A stretch of DNA of 64,000 bases from Omphiscola glabra (Eukaryota; Mollusca; Gastropoda; Lymnaeidae), in assembly GCA_964017045.1 (NCBI GenBank), contig OZ024810.1, forward strand, positions 778,111-842,110. Direction: 5' to 3'. The notes under the pieces were generated by a model. That model was not told the origin of the DNA. It was given only the letters and a program-made list of their open reading frames with translations, and did no database searches. Numbering within the stretch: position 1 is the first letter of the stretch; every line of letters starts with the position of its first letter. Below are positions 48,309 through 59,014 of the stretch, piece after piece. The position numbers and the translations under genes were made by a program.

Positions 48309-48345
48309 ACTGGTTCTCACGCTTTTGGACCGGGACGCACGTATT
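48309..48345 (+). mobile_element. Possible hAT terminal inverted repeat
   Basis: cactggttctcacgcttttg followed by gaccgggacgcac resembles the common hAT terminal consensus that starts CAGTGGTTCTCA. I found no matching right end. A decayed ~19-bp ttggtgtaaa repeat follows at 48352-48430, then unique DNA to 48640. Confidence 0.35.
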
Positions 48346-48639
48346 GCTCGACACTGGTGTAAACAATAATTGTTGGTGTAAACAGTTGTTGGTGTAAATA
48401 GCCTGTTTGTGTAAATAGCCTGTTGGTTGTATTGTTTTTCCCTGGGGTCGGGTGCAGTTTAGGTATTGGGACAACGGTTGCCCCAATGGGTTCAGCTAGT
48501 TTTGTGGCGATATGATAATGGGGGTGGAGGCGAAAATTGAGGTGACCAATAGTTGGCTCATTATGATGACCAATTCTTCCGGGACAGTTGACTAACAAAT
48601 GTTTGGGACAATAGAATAAACAAAATTTGGGGCATCCTC

Positions 48640-49217
48640 TGGTCAGCACAATGTAACCTACCATCCTCTGGTCAGTACAATGTAACCCACCATCTTCTGG
48701 TCAGTACAATGTAACCCAGCATCATATGGTCAGTACAATGCAACCCAGCATCCTCTGGTCAGTGCAATGTAACCCAGCATCTTCTGGTCAATATAATGTA
48801 ACCCACCATCTTCTGGTCCGTACAATGTAACCTAGCATCTTCTGGTCAATATAATGTAACCCAGCATCTTCTGGTCAATATAATGTAACCCACCATCTTC
48901 TGGTCCGTACAATGTAACCTAGCATCTTCTGGTCAATATAATGTAACCCAGCATCTTCTGGTCAGTACAATGTAATCTACCATCCTCTGGTCAGTACAAT
49001 GTAACCCAGCATCTTCCGGTCAGTACAATGTAACCCACCATCTTCTGGTCAGTACATTGTAACCTACCATCCTCTGGTCAGTACAATGTAACCTACCATC
49101 TTCTGGTCAGTACAATGTAACCTTCCATCCTCTGGTCAGTACAATGTAACCCACGATCCTCTGGTCAGTACAATGTAACCTTCCATCCTCTGGTCAGTAC
49201 AATGTAACCCACCATCC
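48640..49217. repeat. 29-bp tandem repeat, about 20 copies
   Basis: catcttctggtcagtacaat recurs every 29 bp. Variants include cctct for cttct and gtcaatata for gtcagtaca, clustered in pairs. Confidence 0.95.
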
Positions 49218-49311
49218 TTAAGCAAAGTTTCTGTGCCAGGGACACATTTTCCCTTGGTAAATTGGAATGAGAGATAATTTAGTTGAAGGGAGGGAACCAG
49301 CTATGTTAAGT

Positions 49312-49578
49312 GTAGGGGTGTTTAAGTTTAAGGGTGTTTAAGTTTAGGTGTTTAAGTTTAGGTGTTTAAGTTTAGGTGTTTAAGTTTAGGTGTTTAAGTT
49401 TAGGTGTTTAAGTTTAGGTGTTTAAGTTTAGGTGTTTAAGTTTAGGTGTTTAAGTTTAGGTGTTTAAGTTTATGTGTTTAAGTTTAGGTGTTTAAGTTTA
49501 GGTGTTTAAGTTTAGGTGTTTAAGTTTAGGTGTTTAAGTTTAGGTGTTTAAGTTTAGGTGTTTAAGTTTAGGTGTTCT
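49312..49578. repeat. 14-bp tandem repeat, about 19 copies
   Basis: ggtgtttaagttta recurs almost without change. It is not the TTAGGG telomere repeat. A 100-bp unique spacer leads to the next array. Confidence 0.96.
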
Positions 49579-49674
49579 TAGTTGCGCGACAAGCTCTTTC
49601 GGCGCTTTTTTCATTAGCTTTCCTGTGACAGCCATATTGGATGACGCAATGATGTCAACTTACTGCCACCATCA

Positions 49675-52430
49675 GTGCCTTGATACCTGTCATATATGCG
49701 ATAATTACCTTGTTACCTGTTATTTATGTGATAGTTACCTTGATGGACGTTATCTATGCGATAATTACCATGATGGCCGTTATCCATGCAATAGTTACTT
49801 TGATTGACGTTATCTATGTGATAGTTACATTGATGGCCGTTATCTATGTGATAGTTACTTTGATGGACGTTATCTATTTGATAGTTACTTTGATGGACGT
49901 TATCTATGCGATAGTTACTTTGATGGACGTTGTCTATGTGATAGTTACTTTGATGGACGTTATCTATGCGATAGTTACTTTGATGGACGTTATCTATGTG
50001 ATAGTTACTTTGATGGACGTTGTCTATGCGATAATTACCTTGTTACCTGTTATCTATGTGATAGTTACCTTGATGGGCGTTATCTATGCGATAATTACCA
50101 TGATGGCCGTTATCCATGCAATAGTTACTTTGATTGACGTTATCTATGTGATAGTTACCTTGATGGCCATTATCTATGTGATAGTTACTTTGATGGACGT
50201 TATCTATGTGATAGTTACTTTGATGGACGTTATCTATGCGATAGTTACTTTGATGGACGTTGTCTATGTGATAGTTACTTTGATGGACGTTATCTATGCG
50301 ATAGTTACTTTGATGGACGTTATCTATGTGATAGTTACTTTGATGGACGTTGTCTATGCGATAGTTACCTTGATGGCCGTTATCTATGTGATAGTTACCT
50401 TGATGGACGTTATCTATGCGATAATTACCATGATGGCCGTTATCCATGCAATAGTTACTTTGATGGACGTTATCCATGCAATAGTTACCTTGATGGCCGT
50501 TATCTATGTGATAGTTACTTTGATGGACGTTATCTATGTGATAGTTACTTTGATGGACGTTATCTATGCGATAGTTACTTTGATGGACGTTGTCTATGCG
50601 ATAGTTACCTTGATGGCCGTTATCTATGTGATAGTTACTTTGATGGACGTTATCTATGTGATAGTTACTTTGATGGACGTTATCTATGCGATAGTTACTT
50701 TGATGGACGTTGTCTATATGATAGTTACTTTGATGGACGTTATCTATGTGATAGTTACTTTGATGGACGTTATCTATGCGATAGTTACTTTGATGGACGT
50801 TGTCTATGCGATAGTTACCTTGATGGCCGTTATCTATGTGATAGTTACTTTGATGGACGTTATCTATGCGATAGTTACTTTGATGGACGTTATCTATGCG
50901 ATAGTTACTTTGATGGACGTTGTCTATGCGATAGTTACCTTGATGGCCGTTATCTATGTGATAGTTACTTTGATGGACGTTATCTATGTGATAGTTACTT
51001 TGATGGACGTTATCTATGCGATAGTTACTTTGATGGACGTTATCTATGCGATAGTTACTTTGATGGCCGTTATCTATGTGATAGTTACTTTGATGGACGT
51101 TATCTATGCGATAGTTACTTTGATGGACGTTGTCTATGCGATAGTTACCTTGATGGCCGTTATCTATGTGATAGTTACTTTGATGGACGTTATCTATGTG
51201 ATAGTTACTTTGATGGACGTTATCTATGCGATAGTTACTTTGATGGACGTTATCTATGCGATAGTTACCTTGATGGACGTTATCTATGCGATAGTTACTT
51301 TGATGGACGTTATCTATGCGATAGTTACTTTGATGGACGTTGTCTATGCGATAGTTACCTTGATGGCCGTTATCTATGTGATAGTTACTTTGATGGACGT
51401 TATCTATGTGATAGTTACCTTGATGGACGTTATCTATGTGATAGTTACCTTGATGGACGTTATCTATGTGATAGTTACTTTGATGGACGTTATCTATGTG
51501 ATAGTTACTTTGATGGACGTTATCTATGCGATAGTTACTTTGATGGCCGTTATCTATGTGATAGTTACTTTGATGGCCGTTATCTATGTGATAGTTACTT
51601 TGATGGACGTTATCTATGTGATAGTTACCTTGATGGCCGTTATCTTTTCGATAGTTACTTTGATGGACGTTATCTATGTGATAGTTACTTTGATGGACGT
51701 TATCTATGCGATAGTTACTTTGATGGACGTTATCTATGCGATAGTTACTTTGATGGACGTTATCTATGCGATAGTTACTTTGATGGACGTTATCTATGCG
51801 ATAGTTACTTTGATGGCCGTTATCTATGTGATAGTTACTTTGATGGACGTTATCTATGTGATAGTTACTTTGATGGACGTTATCTATGTGATAGTTACTT
51901 TGATGGACGTTATCTATGCGATAGTTACTTTGATGGCCGTTATCTATGTGATAGTTACTTTGATGGCCGTTATCTATGTGATAGTTACTTTGATGGACGT
52001 TATCTATGCGATAGTTACTTTGATGGCCGTTATCTATGTGATAGTTACTTTGATGGCCGTTATCTATGTGATAGTTACTTTGATGGACGTTATCTATGTG
52101 ATAGTTACCTTGATGGCCGTTATCTATGCGATAGTTACTTTGATGGACGTTATCTATGTGATATTTACTTTGATGGACGTTATCTATGCGATAGTTACTT
52201 TGATGGACGTTATCTATGCGATAGTTACTTTGATGGACGTTATCTATGCGATAGTTACTTTGATGGACGTTATCTATGCGATAGTTACTTTGATGGCCGT
52301 TATCTATGTGATAGTTACTTTGATGGACGTTATCTATGTGATAGTTACCTTGATGGCCGTTATCTATGCGATAGTTACCTTGATGGCCGTTATCTATGCG
52401 ATAGTTACTTTGATGGACGTTAGTTAACTT
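49675..52430. repeat. 30-bp tandem repeat, about 92 copies, length-invariant
   Basis: atagttactttgatggacgt recurs. Every unit from 49681 to 52430 keeps exact 30-bp phase. Variation is limited mainly to four sites: gacgtt/gccgtt, gttatc/gttgtc, tatgcg/tatgtg and actt/acct. It yields a 915-codon plus-strand frame of a hydrophobic ten-residue repeat (VIYVIVTLMD). The listed start is TTG, no signal or domain precedes it, and three of the four common variants change the amino acid. I treat it as a repeat, not a gene. Confidence 0.95.
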
Positions 52431-52450
52431 GACGGAAGAGATGTATGCCA

Positions 52451-52482
52451 GGTGTTGGCAACATACGGCACGCGTGCCAGAC
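52451..52482 (+). mobile_element. hAT-like terminal sequence
   Basis: caggtgttggcaacatacgg followed by cacgcgtgcca closely resembles the hAT end consensus of the type CAGGGGTCGGCAA...GCGTGCCA. It lies just after the 30-bp array and just before a 31-bp array. No right end was identified. Confidence 0.5.
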
Positions 52483-52770
52483 TTGACTTAGAAGTCTGAC
52501 TCTGACGCCTTCAATGAATTAGAAGTCTGACTCTGACGCCTTCAATGAATTAGAAGTCTGACTCTGACGCCTTCAATGAATTAGAAGTCTGACTCTGACG
52601 CCTTCAATGAATTAGAAGTCTGACTCTGACGCCTTCAATGAATTAGAAGTCTGACTCTGACGCCTTTAATGAATTAGAAGTCTGACTCTGACGCCTTCAA
52701 TGAATTAGAAGTCTGACTCTGACGCCTTCAATGAATTAGAAGTCTGACTCTGACGCCTTCAATGAATTAG
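52480..52770. repeat. 31-bp tandem repeat, 9 copies, nearly identical
   Basis: agaagtctgactctgacgcc recurs every 31 bp with essentially one variant site. It is followed at 52770-52815 by gatagttaccgtgttgcc and gcgatagttacctt, which look like decayed units of the preceding 30-bp array. Confidence 0.95.
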
Positions 52771-52815
52771 ATAGTTACCGTGTTGCCATTAACCCACGCG
52801 ATAGTTACCTTAAAA

Positions 52816-53088
52816 CGTCATCAAAGAGAAACCATTACCCCCCCCCCCCCCCCCCCGCCCAACCCCAGACAAGTACAGACAGATGCAAATGCCGGAAGCC
52901 AGCATGTTGCCGGGCTGATGGCGAATGACTGGTTTCTTGGCAAGCGTCGTCCGGCCCCTGTGTCCGGTCCTGTTTAATAATGTAGTATCCCATGTCCCGA
53001 CCAATGTATTCCTGTCTCCATATTAGTGGCTGTGGTCACTCATGGGCAAATGGAGATATGACGCCGCGAGACAGAGTGGGAGAGAGAG

Positions 53089-53127
<39 letters not shown>

Positions 53128-53338
53128 GCGCGCGCGCTCCCCGTGGACAGTTTGTATAGGTAAAGATGGTTTCCTGATTAAAACATGCAATGCCTAGTTA
53201 TTGGGACTAGTGGTCAAGCTTTGCCAATTTTATGTTTTTGTACAAGTCACACTTTATGTAATCTCAACAGTAGAAAGAAGATAGAAAAGTGATTGGAAAA
53301 ATACATCTCAAAAACAAATATTGTGAAATCACCTGGAA
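52816..53338. other. Unannotated interval with C-run and GA microsatellite
   Basis: C-run of about 18 at 52839-52856, and a GA run with gcgcgcgc at about 53088-53140. A 65-codon plus-strand frame has no recognised domain. Confidence 0.55.
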
Positions 53339-53402
53339 GCAACGAACCTTGAAATAACGAACCTTGAATTAACGAACATTGAAATAACTAACCTTGAAAT
53401 AG
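53339..53402. repeat. 15-bp tandem repeat, about 4 copies
   Basis: cgaaccttgaaataa recurs with single changes. A loose aacatgttatt/aagaacat repeat lies near 53580-53640. The rest to 53854 is unique with several gacgtcat-like words. Confidence 0.85.
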
Positions 53403-53854
53403 CGCGGTCACTGGCATATACGCTACCGAACCCCGGCGCGTGACGCTATTTTAACACGGGCTCAACCTGTAATTAGCAAAATCCCTGTGTATAGCACCAA
53501 GCATGCTTCGGTTTCTTGAGGTGTGCGTTATTTCGAGGTTGCAATGCACTAACGATGGGGTTATTTTGTTGGAAGAAGATAAATGAAGAACATAAATGAA
53601 GAACATGTTATTCTTACGTCATAAAGAACATGTTATTATTATGTCTCCTAACCTTGAACATAAATGTCCAACCTATTGGCGGAATCATTTCTGTGACGTC
53701 CATGTAAATTTACCATGACGTCATGAATGAATCCCGACCCGTGGCACCCATCTTAAAACATGCTTCGTCATTACGTCATCATAAAAAAAAGGGTCTTGTT
53801 CGGAGTCGGACAATTTTTGTTGTCTTTGTTTTAAAAAAAAAATGAAATATTGTT

Positions 53855-54238
53855 GACATGTTGTTTGTAAGAGATATCACGTGATCAAGGTGAGATAACA
53901 CCTGTTTGTAAGAGATATCGCGTGATCAAGGTGAGATAACACCTGTTTGTAAGAGATATCACGTGATCAAGGTGAGATAACACCTGTTTGTACGAGATAT
54001 CACGTGATCAAGGTGAGATAACACATGTTTGTAAGAGATATCACATGATCAAGGTGAGATAACACATGTTTGTACGAGATATCACGTGATCAAGGTGTGA
54101 TAACACATATTTGTAAGAGATATCCCATGATCAAGGTGAGATAACACCTGTTTGTACGAGACATCACGTGATCAAGGTGTGATAACACATGTTTGTAAGA
54201 GATATCACATGATCAAGGTGAGATAACACCTTTTCGGA
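53855..54238. repeat. 41-bp tandem repeat with palindromic core, about 9 copies
   Basis: agagatatcacgtgatcaag recurs every 41 bp. Each unit carries the palindrome atcacgtgat (E-box CACGTG) or a one-base variant. Confidence 0.95.
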
Positions 54239-54533
54239 AGAGTTATTGAGCATCTCTCTCTCTCTCCCTTTCTCTCCCCCTCTCTATGTCTGTCTCTCCC
54301 CCTCTCTCTTTCTGTCTCTCCCAAACTCTCCGAGAATGCAGAAGTGTAAGACTATAAATAATATAAATAAAACAGTAGGATTATTTCGAAGTTTTCAAAC
54401 AGTTTCATTTTTTTATATCATCTAATACAACAAACACACACGCACGAAACATTTGTTTTTAAATATAATTTTTTTTTTTTTTTAAATAAATAAAAAAAAC
54501 TAGAAATGCCAGTCTTCTTCAAAATAACCATGT
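54239..54533. other. Unannotated interval, simple sequence
   Basis: CT run at 54256-54325 and T/A runs at 54465-54500. No gene. Confidence 0.5.
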
Positions 54534-54710
54534 CAGTGGTTCTTAACCTCTTATGAAGCACCACACCCACGCTTGATTTCAAAAACATTCCCATATCGCA
54601 TGAGCTTATAAAAAAATGACAGTATACCTAATGTTCTGGGAATTCCCCCTCCCCCTGACACTGCCCCCCTGGGGTGGGGGGATACGGGCACCCCTGGCTA
54701 AGAGCTCCTG
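54534..54710. mobile_element. Candidate hAT-type MITE, 177 bp
   Basis: The left end cagtggttcttaacc and the reverse complement of the right end (caggagctcttagcc) match at 11 of 15 bases, and both fit the hAT CAGTGGTTCT-type terminus. The flanking octamers aaccatgt and atctaggt match at 5 of 8, which could be a decayed target duplication. No coding content is present. Confidence 0.5.
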
Positions 54711-54984
54711 ATCTAGGTCATGCACCTAATGTCGACGTGGGAGTTTAAAGATTTTTTTTTTGGAAACAGAAGAATCTCTCTGTGTGCTATTTATAGACTG
54801 ACACAAAAAAGCGCTGACACAGCTATAGTCGATCTCAGCGTCACCTAGGGTTTAACAGGCCATTACGAAATCTCATACATTATCGCCCCCCTCCCCAAAA
54901 CCCCATAGCTCCCCCCCCCAATCATGTGCCCCACCACTTCGGCTCTTGGAGGCGAAGGGAAGCTTTAAGCTGCTGGGATAGTAT

Positions 54985-55102
54985 AAGTGCTACCATAATT
55001 GATCTTTGAACGTATCAGTACTACCCGAAGTGATCTTTGAACGTATCAGTGCTACCCGAAGTGATCTTTGATCGTATCAGTGCCACCCAAAGTAATCTTT
55101 GA
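54985..55102. repeat. 31-bp tandem repeat, about 4 copies
   Basis: gtgatctttgaacgtatcag recurs, decaying at both edges. A loose ~31-bp repeat around tgcacccattaca follows at about 55140-55360. Confidence 0.85.
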
Positions 55103-55419
55103 ATTCAGCATTAGGTGGTGGCCACAATACTTCGCGGGTACTTCACCTATTTACACCTGTGCTGCACCCGTTACATATGCAGACTAGTGCACATATTTAC
55201 TAGTGGTGCACCCATATCACTTGTCTAGTTGTGCTACGTTTTACATCAGATGTGCACATATTAAACCTTTGTTGCACCCATTACACCGGTTACCCTGACG
55301 CATGTCCCGTGGGGCACCCTTTACATCAGTTATTCTCCCATTACATTATTAGTGTGCCCGTGAAAGCGTGCACGCTGGACACCAGTGCCCGTCCATTAAA
55401 GGTGCGTTGCCACGAATGT

Positions 55420-55690
55420 TGGTCAGGGGTGGTCATGGACGTTGGTCAGGGGTGGTCATGGAAGGTGGTCAGGGGTGGTCATGGATGGTGGTCAGGGGTG
55501 GTCATGGATGGTGGTCAGGGGTGGTCATGGATGGTGGTCAGGGGTGGTCATGGATGGTGGTCAGGGGTGGTCATGGATGGTGGTCATGGATGGTGGTCAG
55601 GGGTGGTCATGGATGGTGGTCAGGGTTGGTCATGGATGGTGGTCAGGGGTGGTCATGGATGGTTGTCATGGATGGTAGTCAGGGGTGGAG
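55420..55690. repeat. 23-bp tandem repeat, about 11 copies
   Basis: gtggtcaggggtggtcatgg recurs every 23 bp, with a 13-bp half unit at two places. Open frames of 78-166 codons are by-products. Confidence 0.95.
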
Positions 55691-56204
55691 TTAATGAAAT
55701 TGAAATCTTTATTTTTTTAATATATTTTTAAAAGTGTGTGTGTGTGTGCGTGTGTTCTTTCTAAAGCTACTTTTATTCCACATACGGCTGCTTACATTTG
55801 CAACATATGAAATATTCATAACTATGGATCCACTCTTAAGATTTATGATCATGGACTAAATGACAGAATCAGGTTTTTGCTACAAGCATCGCCGTGACGT
55901 AATGCTATCTTAAGATTTTTTTATTTTTTTTTTCTTGTAGCTAGGGGTTTTTTTTTCCCTGCTACAACGGGTTTTTTGAACAACATGCGACCAGTCAGGA
56001 AGATGGCCAATTCAAGATTGAAAAAAACAAAACAACCAACAAACTATTTGAAATCTCTATTGAAGATGAACTTTTTAAGAATTGATGTATTAGAAATCTG
56101 ATTTCCTGGACCCGTAACTTACTTATGGAGTTTGTTTCACAGTTGGCACAACGGTCGTCTCTGACATTGCATGACCTGGCTGTCGTCATTACACCGGCCA
56201 ACCT
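55691..56204. other. Unannotated interval
   Basis: TG run at about 55735-55752, T runs near 55920-55960, otherwise unique. No gene is recognised. Confidence 0.5.
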
Positions 56205-56530
56205 GCGTTGACGTCATTGTGAAGGCGTCATCAAACTGTGTGGTCACCGCACCGGCTGACCGAGTGATGACGTCATCGTGCTGTCTCACCACGCGATGAC
56301 GTCATGGTTAGGTCTAACCACGTGATAACGTCCTTGTTATGTCTAACCACGTGAGAACGTATAACGTCATTTGTTCTGGCGAACCAACCATGACACAATG
56401 GCGCTCTCTTACCAATCGGTGACGTCGTTGTCCTGGCTAACCAGGTGATGACGTCATTCCTCTGTCGAACCGAACCAACTAGCGACGTCATGTTGATGGC
56501 TGACATAAGGGTGTCATTATTTTTAAGTCT
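56205..56530. promoter_or_regulatory. Cluster of CRE-like palindromes in a decayed repeat
   Basis: Perfect TGACGTCA occurs at 56209, 56268, 56297 and 56459, with several one-base variants between. At 56265-56350 a ~29-bp unit ending tctaaccacg is visible, so an old tandem repeat is the likely origin. CREB/ATF binding is possible from the consensus but not shown. Confidence 0.45.
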
Positions 56531-56961
56531 AACCAAGGAATCGGGCAACATTTAGACAACAATTGAGACCCGTGTCTAAAAGTAGACTACAAAGCAAAGG
56601 GGAGGGTAACTCATGTTAAAGACGCGAGTTATCCATCTTGTTGAAAACTCATCATAACAATATCTTCAACATAAAAGTCCATGTATTTAAAATGTGCATT
56701 TATACTAACACTTTGTCTTAAGTTTTTTATAACTTTTTTGTACCGTAAAATGTGTACATGATGTGTACGGTGCACACGTTGAATGGCACGGAAATTCACG
56801 ATGTGCTTGCAAAGGGCCGTAAGACGTAAATTCAGTAATGCTAAGGGGCATTACCGTGGCTGGCTTCATCAGAATATATTAGTAGATTACAGTGTGGTGA
56901 CGATTGTCTTGACATTGCATCTAACACACATGTCTCGGTACTGTCGTAACTGCCTGGTTAG
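56531..56961. other. Unannotated interval left of the LINE
   Basis: Unique DNA, A+T-rich in the middle. No gene is recognised. Confidence 0.5.
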
Positions 56962-56988
56962 CTAGTCCTTGGTGTACATACACATTGC

Positions 56989-57288
56989 GGTGTGCCACAG
57001 GGCTCAGTTTTAGGACCTATTCTGTTCTCCATGTACACTAGCCAGCTGGGTGTGCCACAGGGCTCAGTTTTAGGACCTATTCTGTTCTCCATATACACTA
57101 GCCAGCTGGGTGTGCCACAGGGCTCAGTTTTAGGACCTATTCTGTTCTCCATGTACACTAGCCAGCTGGGTGTGCCACAGGGCTCAGTTTTAGGACCTAT
57201 TCTGTTCTCCATGTACACTAGCCAGCTGGGTGTGCCACAGGGCTCAGTTTTAGGACCTATTCTGTTCTCCATGTACACTAGCCAGCTC
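56989..57288 (+). repeat. 60-bp tandem repeat derived from RT coding sequence, 5 copies
   Basis: Units start at 56989, 57049, 57109, 57169 and 57229. Each encodes the same 20 residues (GVPQGSVLG...SQL). Only one substitution is seen among them (atgtacac to atatacac in copy 2). Copies are joined as cagct|ggtgtgcc, while the last continues cagctcgg, the native LINE sequence. Confidence 0.97.
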
Positions 57289-58184
57289 GGAAGAATTATC
57301 GAAAGCCATTGTATTTCCCGAAGAATTGTTGGCGATAACACAGAACTGTACAAGTGTTTCCGCCCTAATCCTTGGAGTGTGCTGCTGTTGTTCAGGATTT
57401 CGAGGACTGATGTCTTGATGTGAAAGAATGGATGTCATCACACAGACTAAAATTAAATGATGACAAGACTGAGGCAATTGTTTGTGTTTCAGACGCCAAT
57501 CTTCTGAAATTTGCCATCTCATCAATAAAAGCCGGTGAATCAGAGATCCCGTTGTTCACCACTGCCCGAGACCTTGGCTTTTATACTGACAGTAAACTCA
57601 GAATGATACCACATATCAGTTATGTAGTCAGGGTGTGCTGTTGTCATCTACGCGCCCTGGGTCAGCTGCGTCCTCAACTCAATAAGAGAACAGCAGATGC
57701 TGTAGCGGTAACTCTAATCCAGTCAAGATTAGATTACTGTAACAGTTGTTTGTGGGGTTTACCTCAGAACCAAATTCTCCAGAAGGTACGCATTGTGTCG
57801 CTGAAAAAACAGATCAGACCACATCATCATAGTTCTACAAGATCTCCATTGGGTTCCTGTGAGTGAGCGCATTGACCACACAATTCTGTCCCTGGCGCAC
57901 AACTGCATAGAAGGCTCTGCACCAGAATATCTTAAAGAACTGATTCATAAACAGGCATCCTTAAAGAACATGATGTATTCAACACGGTCCTTACTGAAAA
58001 TGCCCAGTGTGGATGAAAACAGAAAAAAATCTTACGGAGTGCGCTCTTTTGAAGCAATAGCGCCACAATTATGGAATAGTGCGCCCCAATCTTTGAGGAG
58101 TATTGAAAAGGATACAAAATCATTTAAGGAACATTCAAAGACTTTTTTGTTTAAAAGATTTGATGACACCAGAGCGCAGTGAGC
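56989..58184 (+). pseudogene. Reverse-transcriptase pseudogene, C-terminal part
   Basis: Frame 1 (to about 57423) holds GVPQGSVLGPILF five times, then a block-5 remnant GDNTELY where intact elements have ADDTQLY. The second catalytic Asp is Asn, so it is dead. The reading frame shifts near 57420 to another frame with RLKLNDDKTE, ARDLGF, HLRALGQLR and SRLDYCNSC. A second shift near 57800 leads to DHI...LHWVPVSERI, then APEYL and KSYGVRSFEAIAPQLWNS, ending FLFKRFDD and a stop at 58182. Two frameshifts plus the lost 5' half make it nonfunctional. Confidence 0.88.
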
Positions 58185-58263
58185 ATGCTAAAGTAGCATG
58201 GATACCAGCGCTATAGAAGTATCCAATCAAATCGAATCTAGTACTTTGGTGTACATACATATT

Positions 58264-58339
58264 ACTTTGGTGAAACGATACAATTAGTTCTTAGATGTAC
58301 AAATATACTTTGCAATTTAGTGTACGCAAATAGTTATTA
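58264..58339. other. Short spacer after the LINE
   Basis: Loose ttactttggtg words, probably decayed copies of the following array or of the LINE flank. Confidence 0.4.
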
Positions 58340-58720
58340 CTTCAGTCAAAGATAGTGCTTCTGTGGGATGTCAGACATAGTACTTTTGTGTGATGTCAGA
58401 CATAGTACTTTTGTGTGATGTCAGAGATAGTACTTTTGTGTGATGTCAGAGATAGTACTTTTGTGTGATGTCAGAGATATTACTTTTGTGTGATGTCAGA
58501 CATAGTACTTTTGTCTGATGTCAGACAAAGTACTTTTGTGTGATGTCAGAGATAGTACTTTTGTGTGATGTCAGAGATAGTCCTTTTGTGTGATGTCAGA
58601 GATTGTGCTTCTGTGTGAGGTCATATATAGTACGTCTGTGCAATTTTAGACATAGTACTTCGTTATGATTTCAGACATAGTACATCTGTGTGATGTCAGA
58701 GATAGTAATTCTGTGTTCAT
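58340..58720. repeat. 25-bp tandem repeat, about 15 copies
   Basis: agtacttttgtgtgatgtca recurs every 25 bp and decays to the right. Confidence 0.94.
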
Positions 58721-58796
58721 TACCAGATATTACTTCTGTTTTAATTTAAAGTACATCTGTTTGATTTCCCCGTTCATTGGTACTTACGTACATCTA

Positions 58797-58918
58797 GAAA
58801 GCTGCATGATGTTGGCACCCCACCACCATGAAACTCTAAAGGTGCATGATGTTGGCACCCCACCACCATAAAACTCTAAAGGTGCATGATGTTGGCACCC
58901 CACCACCATGAAACTCCA
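58797..58918. repeat. 40-bp tandem repeat, 3 copies
   Basis: gcatgatgttggcaccccac recurs every 40 bp, nearly identical. Confidence 0.94.
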
Positions 58919-59014
58919 CAGTTGGCCGAAAATGTCGCTCCTCTATATTAAAAGAAAAAAAAATACCGCCCTGTGCGGACACCACCTCCGAACTCCCACC
59001 TTTCTACGCCACTG
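58919..59014. mobile_element. Candidate short inverted-repeat element, 96 bp
   Basis: The left cagttggccgaaaatg and the reverse complement of the right end (cagtggcgtagaaagg) are similar after a one-base shift. The interior has an A run. The right-end word also occurs at 11227-11237. It directly abuts the 40-bp array. Confidence 0.3.

Larger units (their letters stand above)
56987..58237 (+). mobile_element. 5'-truncated CR1/L2-type LINE
   Basis: Only the 3' part of a non-LTR retrotransposon remains: reverse-transcriptase block 4 onward, the thumb-like region, the C-terminal region and a short 3' tail with agcgctatagaag and aatcaaatcgaat. The endonuclease and the N-terminal RT blocks are missing. 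The copy is flanked by imperfect 25-26-bp direct repeats (56962-56986 and 58238-58263), as expected of a target-site duplication. Its left end carries a five-fold 60-bp amplification. Assignment to CR1/L2 rests on the SRLDYCNS, DHI...LHW.P and PQLWN motifs. Confidence 0.88.

Noticed and set aside
48317..48664. 115-codon minus-strand frame
   Set aside because: No family recognised. It lies between a hAT-like end and a 29-bp array and is more likely noncoding element sequence.
49312..49578. Interstitial telomere repeat
   Set aside because: The unit is ggtgtttaagttta, 14 bp, which does not match TTAGGG or other known short telomere units.
49680..52427. 915-codon open frame as a giant hydrophobic repeat protein
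   Set aside because: It starts at TTG, has no leader or domain, and exactly follows a 30-bp repeat. Most common variants change amino acids, and the other strand is also open in part.
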